The notes under the pieces are model-generated. The model saw nothing but the letters and a program-made list of their open reading frames with translations. It did no database searches and had not been told where the DNA came from. The position numbers and the translations under genes were made by a program. Below, piece after piece: positions 35,235-44,641 of a stretch of DNA of 64,000 nucleotides. The stretch is from positions 1 through 64,000 of the forward strand of contig CALZID010000007.1 in NCBI GenBank assembly GCA_945787805.1, given 5' to 3'. Source of the stretch: an uncultured Clostridia bacterium (lineage in GTDB: Bacteria; Bacillota; Clostridia; Oscillospirales; Acutalibacteraceae). Within the stretch, counting starts at the first letter, position 1. Every line of letters starts with the position of its first letter.

Positions 35235-37661
35235 ATGAAAATATTGCAGATAAACGCAGTATACGGCGTGGGCAGTACCGGTGTAATAGTTGAAGATTTG
35301 CATAATCTGTCTTTGTCAAAGGGAATAGACTCTTATGTTGCATATTCAACCTCACCGAAAAATCATGATGAAATTGTCAACGGCTATAAAATCGGAAATG
35401 TTTTAAGTAAAAAACTTCACGCAGTGCTTTGCAGGGTTAGCGGAAAGCAAGGTTATTTCTCGCGATATGATACGAAAAAACTGATAAATCACATTGAAAA
35501 AATTAATCCGGATATTATTCATCTGCACAATCTTCACAGTAACTATATTAATGTCAATATGTTGCTTCATTATATTGCAGAAAAAAATATCGCAACCGTG
35601 ATTACGCTTCACGACTGTTGGTTCTATACAGGGGGATGTTTCTATTATGAAAATGCCGACTGTAAAGGTTGGATGAAAAATTGCGGTAACTGTCCGAAGC
35701 GTTATCTTGAAATTCCCGCTTTCATTAAAGACGGTTCTGCCGATATTCTGGCCGACAGAAAAAAATATGTGGGCGATATAAAAAATCTCACTCTTGTGGG
35801 CGTTTCAAACTGGATTGCCGATGAAGCAAGACAATCTTTCTTAAAGGATAAAAACATAGTTACAATATATAACGGAATTGACACAGAGTGGTTTTCATAT
35901 ACTCCGTCAGATTTCCGTGAAAGATATAATTTACAGAATAAATTTGTAATATTGGGCGCTGCAAATAAATGGCTTAAACCCGAAAACAGCGAAACTCTTG
36001 AATATTTTTCAAAAAATCTTCCCGAAGATTGTGCACTGGTGATAATCGGGTGTGTAAAAGACGACAAAGACAGGCTTCCCCGGAATGTTGTGGCAATAGA
36101 TTATGTCAGTGACCGTGATGAACTCAGAAAAATATATTCTGCATGTGATGTTTTTGCAAACTGCACCAGAGAAGACACATTGTCGCTGATAAATATCGAA
36201 CCTCAGTCCTGCGGAACTCCGTCAGTGACTTATGACAATACAGGGGTAAAAGAAACGGTTGACAATAAATGCGGATTTTCAGTTCCTACGGGGGATTACA
36301 AACTGTTCTTTGAAACAATTATGAAAATCAAAGAAAAGGGCAAGTCCGCCTTTTCCGCCGACTGCTCAAAATGGGCAAGAGCAAAGTTCGACCGTGATGA
36401 AAATTACGAACAGTATATTGAATTATATAATGAGATTATCAGAAAGAAAAAAGATAATAAGAAAGTAATGCATATCAACGCAGTTTACGGCGTAGGCAGT
36501 ACAGGTGTAATAGTTGAAGATTTGCACAATTTGGCACTGTCAAAAGGCATTGACTCCTATGTTTCATATTCCACTTCACCTATTAGTGCCGAAAAAATTA
36601 CAAACGGTTATAAAATCGGTTCGCTTATCAGCAAAAAACTTCACGCAGTACTTTGCAGAATCAACGGAAAACAAGGCTATTTTTCACAATTCGACACAAA
36701 AAAACTGATAAAACACATCGACAAAATTAAGCCCGACATAGTTCATCTTCATAATTTACATAGTAATTATATTCATCTGAATATGTTGTTGGACTATTTA
36801 GATAGGAAAAATATAAAAACAATTATCACCTTGCATGATTGTTGGTTTTATACCGGCGGTTGTTTTCATTATACAGCCGACAATTGTTCAAAGTGGTTGG
36901 AAAAATGCGGTAACTGTCCCAAAAAAAATGGAGATACACCGGCATATTTCAAAGATAATTCTGCCAAGATTCTTAGCGACAGAAAAAAATACTTTGGCAA
37001 AATAAAAGATTTAACTGTGGTGGGTGTGTCAGATTGGATTGTGGAAGAATCACAGCGAACATTTCTCAGTAACAGAAAAAAATGTACAATTTATAATGGT
37101 GTGGATACAAAATTCTTTGTCAATACACCGTCGGATTTTCGTAAAAAACATAATTTAGAGAATAGATTTGTTATTCTCGCTGCTGCAAACAAGTGGCTTA
37201 AACCTATAAATAAAAAGACTTTTGATTATGTAACAAAAAATCTTCCGGAAGATTCGGTTATTGTAATGATTGGTTGTAACGAGTCACAAAAATCGCAATT
37301 ACCGTCAAATGTGATTCCCCTTGATTATATAAGCAGCCGTGATGAGCTCCGCAAGGTTTATTCCGCTTGCGATGTGTTTGCAAACTGCACAAGAGAAGAG
37401 TCAATGTCACTTATAAATGTTGAAACACAATCTTGCGGAACACCTACTATCACTTATGAAAATACAGGGGCAAAAGAAACAGTTGACGGTAAATGCGGCT
37501 TTTCGGTTGAAAATGGTGATGAAGTAAAGTTCTTAGAAACCATTCTTAAGGTTAAAGGAATAGGCAAAGAGAATTTGTCTGATGCTTGTCGCAAATGGGT
37601 TGAAGAAAATTTTGACCGTGATAAAAACTACGAAAAATATATTGATTTATATCGTGAATGA
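35235..37661 (+). CDS. Double GT4 glycosyltransferase from in-frame tandem gene duplication
   Basis: An 808-aa protein made of two near-complete GT4 enzymes. Residues 1-411 and 412-808 repeat the same order: INAVYGVGSTGVIVEDLHNL, KKLHAVLCR...GKQGYFS, DTKKLI-HI-KI-PDI-HLHNLHSNYI, TLHDCWFYTGGCF, a Cys-rich C-GW--CGNCPK block, AANKWLKP and CDVFANCTRE. The second copy begins at the Met codon at 36468, after a Lys-rich linker (IIRKKKDNKK). Both keep the donor-site acidic residue region, so both may be active. The ATG at 35235 has GGAGG upstream. Confidence 0.92.
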   Translation: MKILQINAVYGVGSTGVIVEDLHNLSLSKGIDSYVAYSTSPKNHDEIVNGYKIGNVLSKKLHAVLCRVSGKQGYFSRYDTKKLINHIEKINPDIIHLHNLHSNYINVNMLLHYIAEKNIATVITLHDCWFYTGGCFYYENADCKGWMKNCGNCPKRYLEIPAFIKDGSADILADRKKYVGDIKNLTLVGVSNWIADEARQSFLKDKNIVTIYNGIDTEWFSYTPSDFRERYNLQNKFVILGAANKWLKPENSETLEYFSKNLPEDCALVIIGCVKDDKDRLPRNVVAIDYVSDRDELRKIYSACDVFANCTREDTLSLINIEPQSCGTPSVTYDNTGVKETVDNKCGFSVPTGDYKLFFETIMKIKEKGKSAFSADCSKWARAKFDRDENYEQYIELYNEIIRKKKDNKKVMHINAVYGVGSTGVIVEDLHNLALSKGIDSYVSYSTSPISAEKITNGYKIGSLISKKLHAVLCRINGKQGYFSQFDTKKLIKHIDKIKPDIVHLHNLHSNYIHLNMLLDYLDRKNIKTIITLHDCWFYTGGCFHYTADNCSKWLEKCGNCPKKNGDTPAYFKDNSAKILSDRKKYFGKIKDLTVVGVSDWIVEESQRTFLSNRKKCTIYNGVDTKFFVNTPSDFRKKHNLENRFVILAAANKWLKPINKKTFDYVTKNLPEDSVIVMIGCNESQKSQLPSNVIPLDYISSRDELRKVYSACDVFANCTREESMSLINVETQSCGTPTITYENTGAKETVDGKCGFSVENGDEVKFLETILKVKGIGKENLSDACRKWVEENFDRDKNYEKYIDLYRE

Positions 37662-37673
37662 GGTATTCATAAG

Positions 37674-38888
37674 ATGTTAAAAAGAAATCAAACAACAATT
37701 ACATCATATATTGAAATCGGTATAATAATGTTGTTTTCGCTTTATTGTATTTTACCGTCTGCTAATAACTCAATAAACTTTATGCTGATTTTGATGTTTG
37801 TTGCAGTGTATATAGCATACATCTTTTTTAAAAATTTTGAAGGTGCAAAAGTAATAATGGCTTTTGTTGCTGTTATTGCGTTGTTGGCGTTGATAAAAAC
37901 ATTATTGACAGATACACAAACAATTACCGGCGGTGTAAAGATTAAACAGTTTTTCTCATTGTTCTACCAATATATTTTTATGTTTATCCCGCTATTCCTT
38001 TTTTGGCGTATAAAAAATACAGCAAGTCACAGACAACAAAAGTTTATTCTTCTTTTCGTTTCTGCAATAATAGCTTATGTTATTTTTCAAACTATGCAAG
38101 AAGTAACGATTAACCCCAATGCAATGAGAAGTTGGGCAGAATTTGAAGAACTTGCAAAAGAAAATGTTGCTAACTATTATTTTGTATATGCAATTCCGAT
38201 TATAATTGTTGCTATAACTACGGTGTTTAGAAAACTTAATATTATCTTAAAGATTTTAGCAATAGCTGCAATTTTAATTTTGATGAATTTCTTATTAAAA
38301 GCGCAATATACTTTGGCTTTGCTTATTACCGTAATAGGAATAATAATTCAACTTTATTGCTCTATTAAAAATCAAATTTTTAAGATAATTTTTGTTTTTA
38401 TAACAATTTTGACCATGTTCTTTTTGCCTTATTTGTTATTATTCTTTTCAGAAACTGTAGAGTCAACTCAAATATCGTTGAGATTATATGAATTATATGT
38501 ATTTTTTAGTTCAGGTGATACAAGCGGATACAACTTGAACGGAAGATTGACTTTATACGAAAAAAGCATTATAGCTTTCCTTAAAAGTCCTATTTGGGGT
38601 AACAGATATTTGGATTTCAATGGTCACGCAACATTTTTGGTTGAGTTGGCTGAAACAGGGCTTTTAGGCTCTATTCCATTCTTGTATCTTGTTATTTCGG
38701 CATATAACAAAGCAAAAGGATTGTTAGGTGAAAATGCAAAAAGAATATTTTATGCATTTTTCTGTTGGGTGTGTATGGGACTTACAAATCCTATTCACAG
38801 TTCCCTTCCCGTTGCCTTTGCCATGTGGTTTATCGCACCCTTGGCAATAGAAGTTTTCTATAGTAATAAAGGAGATGTTAGACGATGA
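37674..38888 (+). CDS. O-antigen ligase/polymerase (Wzy-like) membrane protein
   Basis: A 404-aa protein with about ten to twelve membrane segments. A large loop carries NGRLTLYEKSIIAFLKSPIWGN and NGHATFLVELAETGLLG, the pattern of the Wzy_C/O-antigen ligase family. It would polymerise repeat units outside the membrane. It is followed, with a 4-nt overlap, by a glycosyltransferase gene. A second, unrelated polymerase-like gene (EpsG type) lies at 42419. Confidence 0.85.
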   Translation: MLKRNQTTITSYIEIGIIMLFSLYCILPSANNSINFMLILMFVAVYIAYIFFKNFEGAKVIMAFVAVIALLALIKTLLTDTQTITGGVKIKQFFSLFYQYIFMFIPLFLFWRIKNTASHRQQKFILLFVSAIIAYVIFQTMQEVTINPNAMRSWAEFEELAKENVANYYFVYAIPIIIVAITTVFRKLNIILKILAIAAILILMNFLLKAQYTLALLITVIGIIIQLYCSIKNQIFKIIFVFITILTMFFLPYLLLFFSETVESTQISLRLYELYVFFSSGDTSGYNLNGRLTLYEKSIIAFLKSPIWGNRYLDFNGHATFLVELAETGLLGSIPFLYLVISAYNKAKGLLGENAKRIFYAFFCWVCMGLTNPIHSSLPVAFAMWFIAPLAIEVFYSNKGDVRR

Positions 38889-39877
38889 AAAAAGAATGGA
38901 AAATTGATGTTCCGGTTTTACTTATTTTTTTTGCAAGACCCGATACTCTTGAAAAAGTGTTTGCATCAATTAAAGAAGCAAGACCCAGTAAATTGCTTTT
39001 GTGGCAAGACGGCCCAAGAGAGAACAGACCGGATGATATCGAAAATATAGAGAAATGCCGTAAAATTGTTGAAGATATTGATTGGGATTGTGAAGTACAT
39101 AAAGTGTATAACGAGAAAAACTTTGGATGTGACCCTTCAACTTTTTATGCAGACAGATGGGCGTTTTCAATAGTAGATAAGTGCATAGTTTTAGAAGATG
39201 ACCAAATGCCGTCTCAATCTTATTTTAGATATTGCAAAGAATTGTTGGACAAATATGAAAATGATACAAGAATAAGCCATATTTGCGGATATAACACATT
39301 TGCTAACGCAGAGTGGTGTGAAGATGATTATTTGTTTGCTCATACAGGTACAGGTGCATGGGCAAGTTGGCGTCGTGTTGCTGAGAATTGGGATTCCGAA
39401 TATACATTTTTAGAAAAAGAAAGTGCTATGTATAACTTAGAAGAGCAATATGGTAAAAAGAGCAATATGTGGGTAAATTATGCTACTCGACACAAAAAAA
39501 CAGGAAAAGCTCATTGGGAATCAATTGTTGGTATGAATGCTCATTTGCAGTCACAATTTGTAATCATACCAAAGAGAAACTTAGTAAAAAATCTTGGCAT
39601 AAGCGAAAATGCCACTCATGCAAGTGTATCAGATTTAGATTTGATACCTAAAAAAGACCGTATGATTTATTTGAATGATGCACAGGAAATAGAATTTCCC
39701 TTAAAGCATCCTAAATATGTTTTGCTTGATGATAAGTATGATAAAATGAGAGAAAAAGAGAATAATCCAACCAATTTGAATAAATTCTTAAAAAAGGTGG
39801 AGTTTGCCTTTTATTTGTTAAAGAATGGTAGAATTTCACATATTAGCAAAACAATAGAAAAGAAACTTTATAAGTAA
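38885..39877 (+). CDS. Glycosyltransferase, GT2-like (GT-A fold)
   Basis: A 330-aa GT-A protein. PVLLIFFARPDTLEKVFASI is the N-terminal nucleotide-binding strand. VLEDDQMPSQSYFRYCKELL holds the metal-binding acidic triplet (about 99-104), and GTGAWASWRRVAENWD a catalytic region. This resembles the glycosyltransferases annotated as hemolytic-protein-like in capsule clusters. The acceptor and donor are unknown. Confidence 0.8.
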   Translation: MKKEWKIDVPVLLIFFARPDTLEKVFASIKEARPSKLLLWQDGPRENRPDDIENIEKCRKIVEDIDWDCEVHKVYNEKNFGCDPSTFYADRWAFSIVDKCIVLEDDQMPSQSYFRYCKELLDKYENDTRISHICGYNTFANAEWCEDDYLFAHTGTGAWASWRRVAENWDSEYTFLEKESAMYNLEEQYGKKSNMWVNYATRHKKTGKAHWESIVGMNAHLQSQFVIIPKRNLVKNLGISENATHASVSDLDLIPKKDRMIYLNDAQEIEFPLKHPKYVLLDDKYDKMREKENNPTNLNKFLKKVEFAFYLLKNGRISHISKTIEKKLYK

Positions 39878-39926
39878 ATATTATGAACTGTAACATAAAT
39901 AATAAGCTTTGAGAGGAATAACATTT

Positions 39927-40841
39927 ATGAAAATGGATTTTTGGGAGCGAGTAATGCTCATAGAAGGTGTTAGAATTCCTGTTTTAGGTGGAATTCTTTA
40001 TCGTATGCTCTGTAAAAAGGCACGAAAAGATGTTGAAAAGATAAATATAAAAGATTTGAGCTTGAACAAAGAGCCAAGAGAGACAGAATTAGTGTTTACT
40101 TTGACATCTTTTCCCGACAGAATAGACACTGTTCAATATACATTGAGAACACTTTTTAATCAAAGCATGAAACCCGACAGAGTGATTTTGTGGCTAGCAG
40201 AAGAAGAGTTCCAAGGTGTTGAATTGCCACAAAGTATTAAAGATTTTCAAAGTATTGGGCTTGAAGTAAGATACTGCGAAAATATGTTTGGACACAAGCG
40301 ATATTATAAATTATTACCTGAGCAAAAAGAAAATGAATTGATAGTGATGTTTGACGATGATATTCTTTTTCAAAAGTACACAGTTGAGCGTTTGTATGAT
40401 AAATGGGAAAAATATCCTGACTGTATTGTTTGCGAGCGAGGTCAAGTTATGACATTTACAGATAATAAAGTTATGAACCCTGGTCGATGGTCATCTACAA
40501 GTGCAATAGGCGTTAATGACCCGTCATTTAGAATTTTAGCATCACCGGGCGGAGCTTGCTTATTGCCTTATAATGCTTTGTATAAAGACGCAACAAATAC
40601 CGCAATAATTAATGAAATTGCACTTAAAACAGGTGATATTTGGTTAATGTTTATGGCGGTGGCTAATGATACAAAAATTATTCGTTCACACAAAAATCAT
40701 AGAACCTTTATTCAATATGAAGATAAACAAACCGTGCAATTGGGTCACGAAGCAATTTACCAAGGTCGTTATGAAAAGACATTTGCGGAACTATCTAAAA
40801 AATATCCACATGCATACGAAAATATGATGTCTGAATTTTAA
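39927..40841 (+). CDS. Putative glycosyltransferase (GT-A-like)
   Basis: A 304-aa protein. VFTLTSFPDRIDTVQYTLRTLFNQSMKPDRVILWL followed by IVMFDDDILFQKYTVERLYDKW (DDD metal site, about 131-134) indicates a GT-A sugar transferase. It starts at ATG 39927 with AGAGG upstream; the in-frame TTG at 39909 overlaps that ribosome binding site and is rejected. No specificity can be assigned. Confidence 0.8.
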   Translation: MKMDFWERVMLIEGVRIPVLGGILYRMLCKKARKDVEKINIKDLSLNKEPRETELVFTLTSFPDRIDTVQYTLRTLFNQSMKPDRVILWLAEEEFQGVELPQSIKDFQSIGLEVRYCENMFGHKRYYKLLPEQKENELIVMFDDDILFQKYTVERLYDKWEKYPDCIVCERGQVMTFTDNKVMNPGRWSSTSAIGVNDPSFRILASPGGACLLPYNALYKDATNTAIINEIALKTGDIWLMFMAVANDTKIIRSHKNHRTFIQYEDKQTVQLGHEAIYQGRYEKTFAELSKKYPHAYENMMSEF

Positions 40842-40864
40842 TTAAAGAAAAAAAGGTGTAATAT

Positions 40865-42400
40865 TTGAACAGTTCAAAACAAATTAAATTAGGTGCTATG
40901 CTGTCTTATTTCACGATAGCTTTTAATATTGTTGCAGGTCTTATATATACCCCGTGGATGATATCACAAATAGGTCAGATCAATTATGGCCTTTATACGC
41001 TTGCTACATCACTCATTACAATTTTTGTTATGGATTTCGGTATGAGTGCAGCTGTAACCCGATTCGTGGCAAAGTATAATGCCGCTGGGGAACAGGAAAG
41101 CATAAACAATTTTCTTGGAATCGTTTATAAGTTGTATCTGTTAATCGATGCTTTAATATTAACGGTTCTCGTTATTGTATATTTCTTTATTGATACATTA
41201 TATTCTCAATTAACACTTGAAGAAATTGAAATATTCAAAGTTCTATATATAATTGTTGGACTTTTCAGCATTATTTCTTTTCCTTTTACAAACCTTAATG
41301 GTATACTTAATGCTTATGAAAAATTTATACAGTTAAAGTTCTGCGATCTATTTAATAAAGCATCTACAATAGTCGCAGTTGTCGTTTTGCTACTATTGGG
41401 ATATGGTATTTATGCCTTAGTTCTTGTAAACGCCATTGCAGGTCTAATTACTATTTTGTTAAAGTTAATTATAATCAGAAAGCAAACACCAACTCGGGTG
41501 AATTTCAAATTCTTTAACAAATCAATATTAAAAGAAATTTTCGGTTTCTCAATGTGGACAACCGTCGGCAGTTTGGCACAACGTTTGATTTTTAACATTA
41601 CGCCCTCAATTATTGCGGTCGTGTCAATAACCGGTTCTGTGGGAGTTGCAATATTCGGTCTGGCATCAACAATCGAAGGATATGTTTATATGGTTGCTAC
41701 GGCTATAAACGGAATGTTTATGGCAAGAATTTCAAAAATGATTCATGACGGCAAAAAAGATACTGATTTGTTGCCGTTAATGACAAAAATAGGAAGAATT
41801 CAGTGCATGATTGTTGGACTGATAATAGTTGGCTTCATAAGTGTTGGGAAATCGTTTATAATTTATGTTTGGAATAAGCTCGATTTTGCAGAGAGTTATC
41901 TTTGTGCGGTATTTTTGATAATCCCAAGTTTTTTCTACTTGCCTATGCAAATTGCAAATACAACGCTTATTGTTGAGAATAAAGTGAAATTACAGGCTTA
42001 TGTTTTTGTAATTATGGGTGTGTTGAACATTTTCTGCTCCTTTGTGTTATCAAAATATTTTGGAGCGTTGGGAGCGTCCATTTCAATCTTTATCGCATAT
42101 ATGGTACGAACTGTTCTTATGGCAATAATCTACAAAAAAGTGCTCCACATTGATATGAAAACTTTTTGCAAAGAAACATTCTTTAAAATATCACCGTATC
42201 TTATACTGTCAATAGCAGCGGGATATCTTGCTGAAAAATATAATCCCATTGCACCGGGCGTAATAAGATTCGGAATAAACGGCTTGATTGTTATTGCGGT
42301 TTTCGCAGTGTTAATGCTGTTATTCTTTATGAATAAATATGAAAAAAATCTTATATTTGGAATTCTCAAAAAATTCAAAACTTTGATAATTAAAAAATAA
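40865..42400 (+). CDS. Oligosaccharide flippase (Wzx-like), first copy
   Basis: A 511-aa MOP-superfamily protein with about fourteen membrane segments. The N terminus LGAMLSYFTIAFNIVAGLIYTPWMISQIGQINYGLYTLA is typical of polysaccharide flippases. It starts at TTG with AAGGTG upstream. It probably flips lipid-linked repeat units. A second flippase (44642) with the same fold is encoded 2.2 kb downstream. Confidence 0.88.
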   Translation: MNSSKQIKLGAMLSYFTIAFNIVAGLIYTPWMISQIGQINYGLYTLATSLITIFVMDFGMSAAVTRFVAKYNAAGEQESINNFLGIVYKLYLLIDALILTVLVIVYFFIDTLYSQLTLEEIEIFKVLYIIVGLFSIISFPFTNLNGILNAYEKFIQLKFCDLFNKASTIVAVVVLLLLGYGIYALVLVNAIAGLITILLKLIIIRKQTPTRVNFKFFNKSILKEIFGFSMWTTVGSLAQRLIFNITPSIIAVVSITGSVGVAIFGLASTIEGYVYMVATAINGMFMARISKMIHDGKKDTDLLPLMTKIGRIQCMIVGLIIVGFISVGKSFIIYVWNKLDFAESYLCAVFLIIPSFFYLPMQIANTTLIVENKVKLQAYVFVIMGVLNIFCSFVLSKYFGALGASISIFIAYMVRTVLMAIIYKKVLHIDMKTFCKETFFKISPYLILSIAAGYLAEKYNPIAPGVIRFGINGLIVIAVFAVLMLLFFMNKYEKNLIFGILKKFKTLIIKK

Positions 42401-42418
42401 CTTAAAAGGAATGCAAGT

Positions 42419-43492
42419 ATGATAATGTATCTCATATTGGCAATGTTTCCGGTTATAATAACCCCCGTTGTCAACTCAGCTTACAAATCATCAATAAACA
42501 AAAACGATAGAGCAAAAAGAACATTTTTGCTCTGTTGCGGCGTGTTCCTTTTTATTATGATTGCCTTCCGAAGTCAATATGTCGGAGCAGGTGACTCACA
42601 GCGTTATTTCATTAACTGGCTATATTTACAGGATTTACCAAGAACAGCCCTGCCGGATTATTTACATAACAGTGAAATGGAACAAGGCTATTTGTTCTCG
42701 GTTTGGGTACTTTCCCACATCTTTAAGAGCCCACAATACTTGTTTGTTGTTACCGGTGTGTTATTTGCAGTCTCGGTTTGCATATTCATTTATAAAAACT
42801 CAGATGACCCTTGTATAAGCTTTGTAATGTTTATCTGTCTCGGTCTTTATACCTTTATGGTTCAAGGTTTAAGACAGGCAATAGCTATGAGCATTTGCTT
42901 GTTCGCCTATGAATATGTCAAGCGTAAAAAGCCTGTTAGATTTATTCTGTTAGTGCTTTTTGCAACACTGTTCCATCGTTCTGCAATACTGTTTTTGGTG
43001 GCATTCTTAATTAACTTTATAGGCTTTAACTGGTATTCCTTCGTTTTAGTAGCAGCAGGCAGTGGAGCATATATTGCAGCATCAGACGGAATTGCAAGCT
43101 TTGCTAATAATATGCTTAATGAGGAATACACAGAGGTTGCCTCAGGCGGTGGCTATATAGCCTTAGCAATTTATGTTTTATTGTTAGGCTTGTCATTGTT
43201 CTTTGCAAAGAAAAACAAAAATAACAGAGATTACATTTTAGCCTTCTTTATGACATATATAGGTCTTATGGCCTTCGTTTTGAGATATCGTGAATTCGCT
43301 ATAGCAGATAGAGTGAGCTTCTATTTTATGTTTGGCCAAATGATTCTACTGCCGAAAATCATCGCTAATTTCAGTAAGAAGACAAGAGCTGTTGTAAGTG
43401 TCATTATATGTTTGCTTTGCATAGTATTGTTTATTTACAGATTGTCTTCAAGCGACCTTATCCCATTTAAATTCTTTTGGCAGTATTATTGA
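42419..43492 (+). CDS. EpsG-family polysaccharide polymerase-like protein
   Basis: A 357-aa membrane protein with about ten segments. The EpsG pattern is visible: AFRSQYVGAGDSQRYFINW near residue 47, then EQGYLFSVWVLSHIF, and FMVQGLRQAIAMSICLFAYEYVKRKKPVRFILLVLFATLFHRSAIL. EpsG-type proteins are thought to polymerise exopolysaccharide. AAAGGA is 8 nt before the ATG. It ends just before the next glycosyltransferase gene. Confidence 0.85.
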   Translation: MIMYLILAMFPVIITPVVNSAYKSSINKNDRAKRTFLLCCGVFLFIMIAFRSQYVGAGDSQRYFINWLYLQDLPRTALPDYLHNSEMEQGYLFSVWVLSHIFKSPQYLFVVTGVLFAVSVCIFIYKNSDDPCISFVMFICLGLYTFMVQGLRQAIAMSICLFAYEYVKRKKPVRFILLVLFATLFHRSAILFLVAFLINFIGFNWYSFVLVAAGSGAYIAASDGIASFANNMLNEEYTEVASGGGYIALAIYVLLLGLSLFFAKKNKNNRDYILAFFMTYIGLMAFVLRYREFAIADRVSFYFMFGQMILLPKIIANFSKKTRAVVSVIICLLCIVLFIYRLSSSDLIPFKFFWQYY

Positions 43493-43506
43493 TATGGGAG
43501 GTCAAA

Positions 43507-44631
43507 ATGAAATATTTAGCGTTTTATGATATTGAAAAAAACGAGGCTGAAAATAGAGATTTAACAATGTCTGTTGTCACAAAGCTTAATTATATTTTTA
43601 ATTGCATAGACAGGAACAACATTGATTGCGAAATAATATCAATCAGTGGCACCTTGAACTCAAAGCCCGTAAAAGCAAAAAAAATTAAAATTTCTGATAA
43701 TATTACTTTAGAGCTTCCATTTAGTTTGGGCAGAAAAAATAGATTTGTTCGAATTCTTGACCGTTGGCAAATAAAGCTTAAAGCCTTTGCGAAGCTTCTT
43801 AAAATCAAGAAGAACGACACATTAGTGGTTTATCACACCATGTCTGTGGTGCGTCTTGTTTCATTAGCAAAGAAAATCAAAGATTTCAAGCTCATCATTG
43901 AGGTTGAAGAGATTTATGGCGATGTTTGGAATAGGGCAGAGGTAAAAAAAAGAGAGCTCAAATATTTCCGGCTTGCCGACAAATATATTTTCTCCACAGA
44001 GCTTCTTAACGAGAAAATAAACACAGAGGATAAGCCATATGTCACAATAAATGGTACATATGGTGTTGAAAAAGAAAGATACACAAAATTTAATGATAAT
44101 AAAATTCACATTGTCTATGCCGGCATTTTAGAGCCACAAAAGGGTTGTCTTGATGCAGTTAGAGCTGCTGAATTTCTTGACGAAAGCTATGTAATTCACA
44201 TTTTAGGCTATGGCAGAGACAGTCATAAAAATGAGCTTGAAAGAGCAATAAATGAGGTTAATTCAAAAAGCAATTGTCAGGTGATTTTCGAGGGCACAAG
44301 AACAGGGGAGAAATATATAGAGTTTCTTCAAAGCTGTCATATTGGCTTGAGTCCTCAGTTGACCAATGCAGGATTTAATGAAATTTCATTTCCTTCAAAG
44401 GTGCTTTCATATTTATCAAATGGCTTAAGAGTAGTTTCAATTGGAATTACCTCATTAAGAATGTCTAAGGTCGGTGGCCTGCTTTTCTTCTATGAAGAAA
44501 ACTCACCAAAGGCGATTGCGAATACTATTAAGAGCATTGACCTTAATGATAATTATGACAGCAGAGAAAAAATAAAGGAATTAGATATTGAATTTACTAA
44601 AGATATACTTGATTTAATTAAACTTAAGTAA
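43507..44631 (+). CDS. Glycosyltransferase, GT4-like
   Basis: A 374-aa GT-B protein. The C-terminal domain has VYAGILEPQKGCLDAVRAAEFL, VIHILGYGRDSHKNELE and the acceptor loop HIGLSPQLTNAGFNEISFPSKVLSYLSNGLRVVSIG. The ATG at 43507 has GGGAGG upstream and follows the EpsG stop closely; the 30-nt longer frame is rejected. It uses AGCTT and TTATCAAATGG-type codons like the neighbouring flippase, suggesting the EpsG-GT-flippase block moved together. Confidence 0.82.
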   Translation: MKYLAFYDIEKNEAENRDLTMSVVTKLNYIFNCIDRNNIDCEIISISGTLNSKPVKAKKIKISDNITLELPFSLGRKNRFVRILDRWQIKLKAFAKLLKIKKNDTLVVYHTMSVVRLVSLAKKIKDFKLIIEVEEIYGDVWNRAEVKKRELKYFRLADKYIFSTELLNEKINTEDKPYVTINGTYGVEKERYTKFNDNKIHIVYAGILEPQKGCLDAVRAAEFLDESYVIHILGYGRDSHKNELERAINEVNSKSNCQVIFEGTRTGEKYIEFLQSCHIGLSPQLTNAGFNEISFPSKVLSYLSNGLRVVSIGITSLRMSKVGGLLFFYEENSPKAIANTIKSIDLNDNYDSREKIKELDIEFTKDILDLIKLK

Positions 44632-44641
44632 GTGGAGCAGA

